A stretch of DNA of 14,181 nucleotides, taken from Candidatus Neomicrothrix sp. UBA4542 (lineage in GTDB: Bacteria > Actinomycetota > Acidimicrobiia > Acidimicrobiales > Poriferisodalaceae). The notes below the pieces were generated by a model. The model had not been told where the DNA came from. It saw only the letters and a list, made by a program, of their open reading frames with translations, and made no database searches. Position 1 is the stretch's first letter. The number at the start of each line of letters is the position of its first letter. Of the stretch, positions 13,616-14,181 are shown in pieces. A program made the translations under genes and the position numbers. The DNA lies in contig DGLO01000012.1 of assembly GCA_002388005.1 (NCBI GenBank), positions 6,342 to 20,522 on the forward strand, given 5' to 3'.

Positions 13616-14181
13616 GTGGCTACACGTAGAGGAGGCGGGCGAGCCGCCCGTCGCGCGCTCAGGAGCGCCGGCCCAGAGGCCTCGCGACCCTTTTTGGAGC
13701 GGAAGTTATCCCCAGTTGAAGTATTGGACGAAGAGGGTTTGGTTCGGATCGAAGAAAACGCCGAAATCATCTTGAGTGAAATTGGTGTCGCTTTCCAAGA
13801 TTTTCCTGAAGCCCTCGAGTTGTGGCGATCAGCCGGGGCTGACGTTGATGGTGATTTGGTCAAATTTCCGAAGGGACTCTGTCGCCAATTGGTGCAAGCG
13901 TCTGCACCTGGCGTTTTCACGCAACACGCGCGTAACCCTGAACGTTCTGTGCAGATTGGTGCTGGTAGCACCGTATTCGCACCGAACTACGGATCACCGT
14001 TTGTTACGGACCTTGATCTGGGTCGCCGATACGCCACTCTGGAAGATTTCGAGAATGTGGTGAAGCTCACCTACTCGCTCCCCCACCTTCACCACAGTGG
14101 AGGCACGGTCGTTGAACCAGTTGACGTGCCCGTCAACAAGCGGCACCTCGACATGATCTATTCACATTTAAAGTTCAGCGA
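13616..14181 (+). CDS. MttB-superfamily corrinoid-dependent methyltransferase (N-terminal part, cut by window end)
   Basis: The visible 188 residues are the start of a trimethylamine methyltransferase (MttB, COG5598) family protein, full length usually about 480-520. It would transfer a methyl from a tertiary or quaternary amine to the corrinoid protein. Diagnostic segments are the IILSEIGVAF helix (51-60), HARNPERSV (104-112), VFAPNYGSPFVTDLD (120-134), the TLEDFENVVKL helix (141-151), HHSGGT (159-164) and VPVNKRHLDM (171-180). The N-terminus is Arg/Gly-rich (six Arg in the first 16 residues). It starts with GTG one base after the RACE stop, behind a perfect ribosome site. No in-frame TAG is seen, but the pyrrolysine position of true MttB lies beyond the window. 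Most bacterial members lack pyrrolysine and act on betaines or carnitine. The substrate is not determinable. Confidence 0.92.
   Translation, partial: MATRRGGGRAARRALRSAGPEASRPFLERKLSPVEVLDEEGLVRIEENAEIILSEIGVAFQDFPEALELWRSAGADVDGDLVKFPKGLCRQLVQASAPGVFTQHARNPERSVQIGAGSTVFAPNYGSPFVTDLDLGRRYATLEDFENVVKLTYSLPHLHHSGGTVVEPVDVPVNKRHLDMIYSHLKFS

Noticed and set aside
13468..13971. 167-codon minus-strand frame across the RACE/MttB junction
   Set aside because: Antisense to two conserved genes and without recognisable features.

Overview
The window looks like a chromosomal segment of an Actinomycetota bacterium of moderate GC content. An aerobic, possibly marine Acidimicrobiia-type organism fits best, but the lineage is an inference. 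It rests on a homologue of the mycobacterial mycothiol-dependent reductase Rv2466c, a HelZ-type SNF2 helicase with the N-terminal region typical of actinobacteria, ATGA/GTGA overlaps and GTG starts. No rRNA, tRNA, CRISPR array, insertion sequence or phage gene is visible.

Left part (1-3386): a small alkyltransferase-like DNA-repair protein on the minus strand is divergent from an N-acyl-D-amino-acid deacylase-type amidohydrolase. A single-cysteine DsbA-fold (Rv2466c-like) protein follows. It converges on a minus-strand pair formed by a 1139-residue SNF2 helicase and a 100-residue protein that overlaps the helicase stop by 4 bases.

Centre (6803-8796): a 284-bp divergent intergenic region holds inverted repeats and a probable leaderless promoter, followed by the bacterial-type prolyl-tRNA synthetase proS.

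Right part (8797-14181): a tight six-gene plus-strand cluster encodes a complete corrinoid-dependent methyl-transfer system. In order these are a corrinoid protein, a DUF1638 protein, a 'virulence factor'-domain small protein, a methyl-THF:corrinoid methyltransferase, a RACE-type [2Fe-2S]/ASKHA reductive activator, and an MttB-superfamily methyltransferase cut by the window end. The expected cycle is as follows. The MttB-like enzyme demethylates a methylated (probably quaternary or tertiary) amine onto Co(I) of the corrinoid protein. The pterin methyltransferase then passes the methyl to tetrahydrofolate. The RACE protein re-reduces Co(II) that escapes the cycle. The substrate cannot be read from the sequence. 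The DUF1638 and 'virulence factor' proteins are translationally coupled to the corrinoid protein and have no established role, so they are the most interesting unknowns. The corrinoid protein has a strongly acidic N-terminus with no Lys or Arg in its first 46 residues, while four partner proteins carry short Arg/Lys-rich tails. This suggests electrostatic assembly of a methyl-transfer complex.
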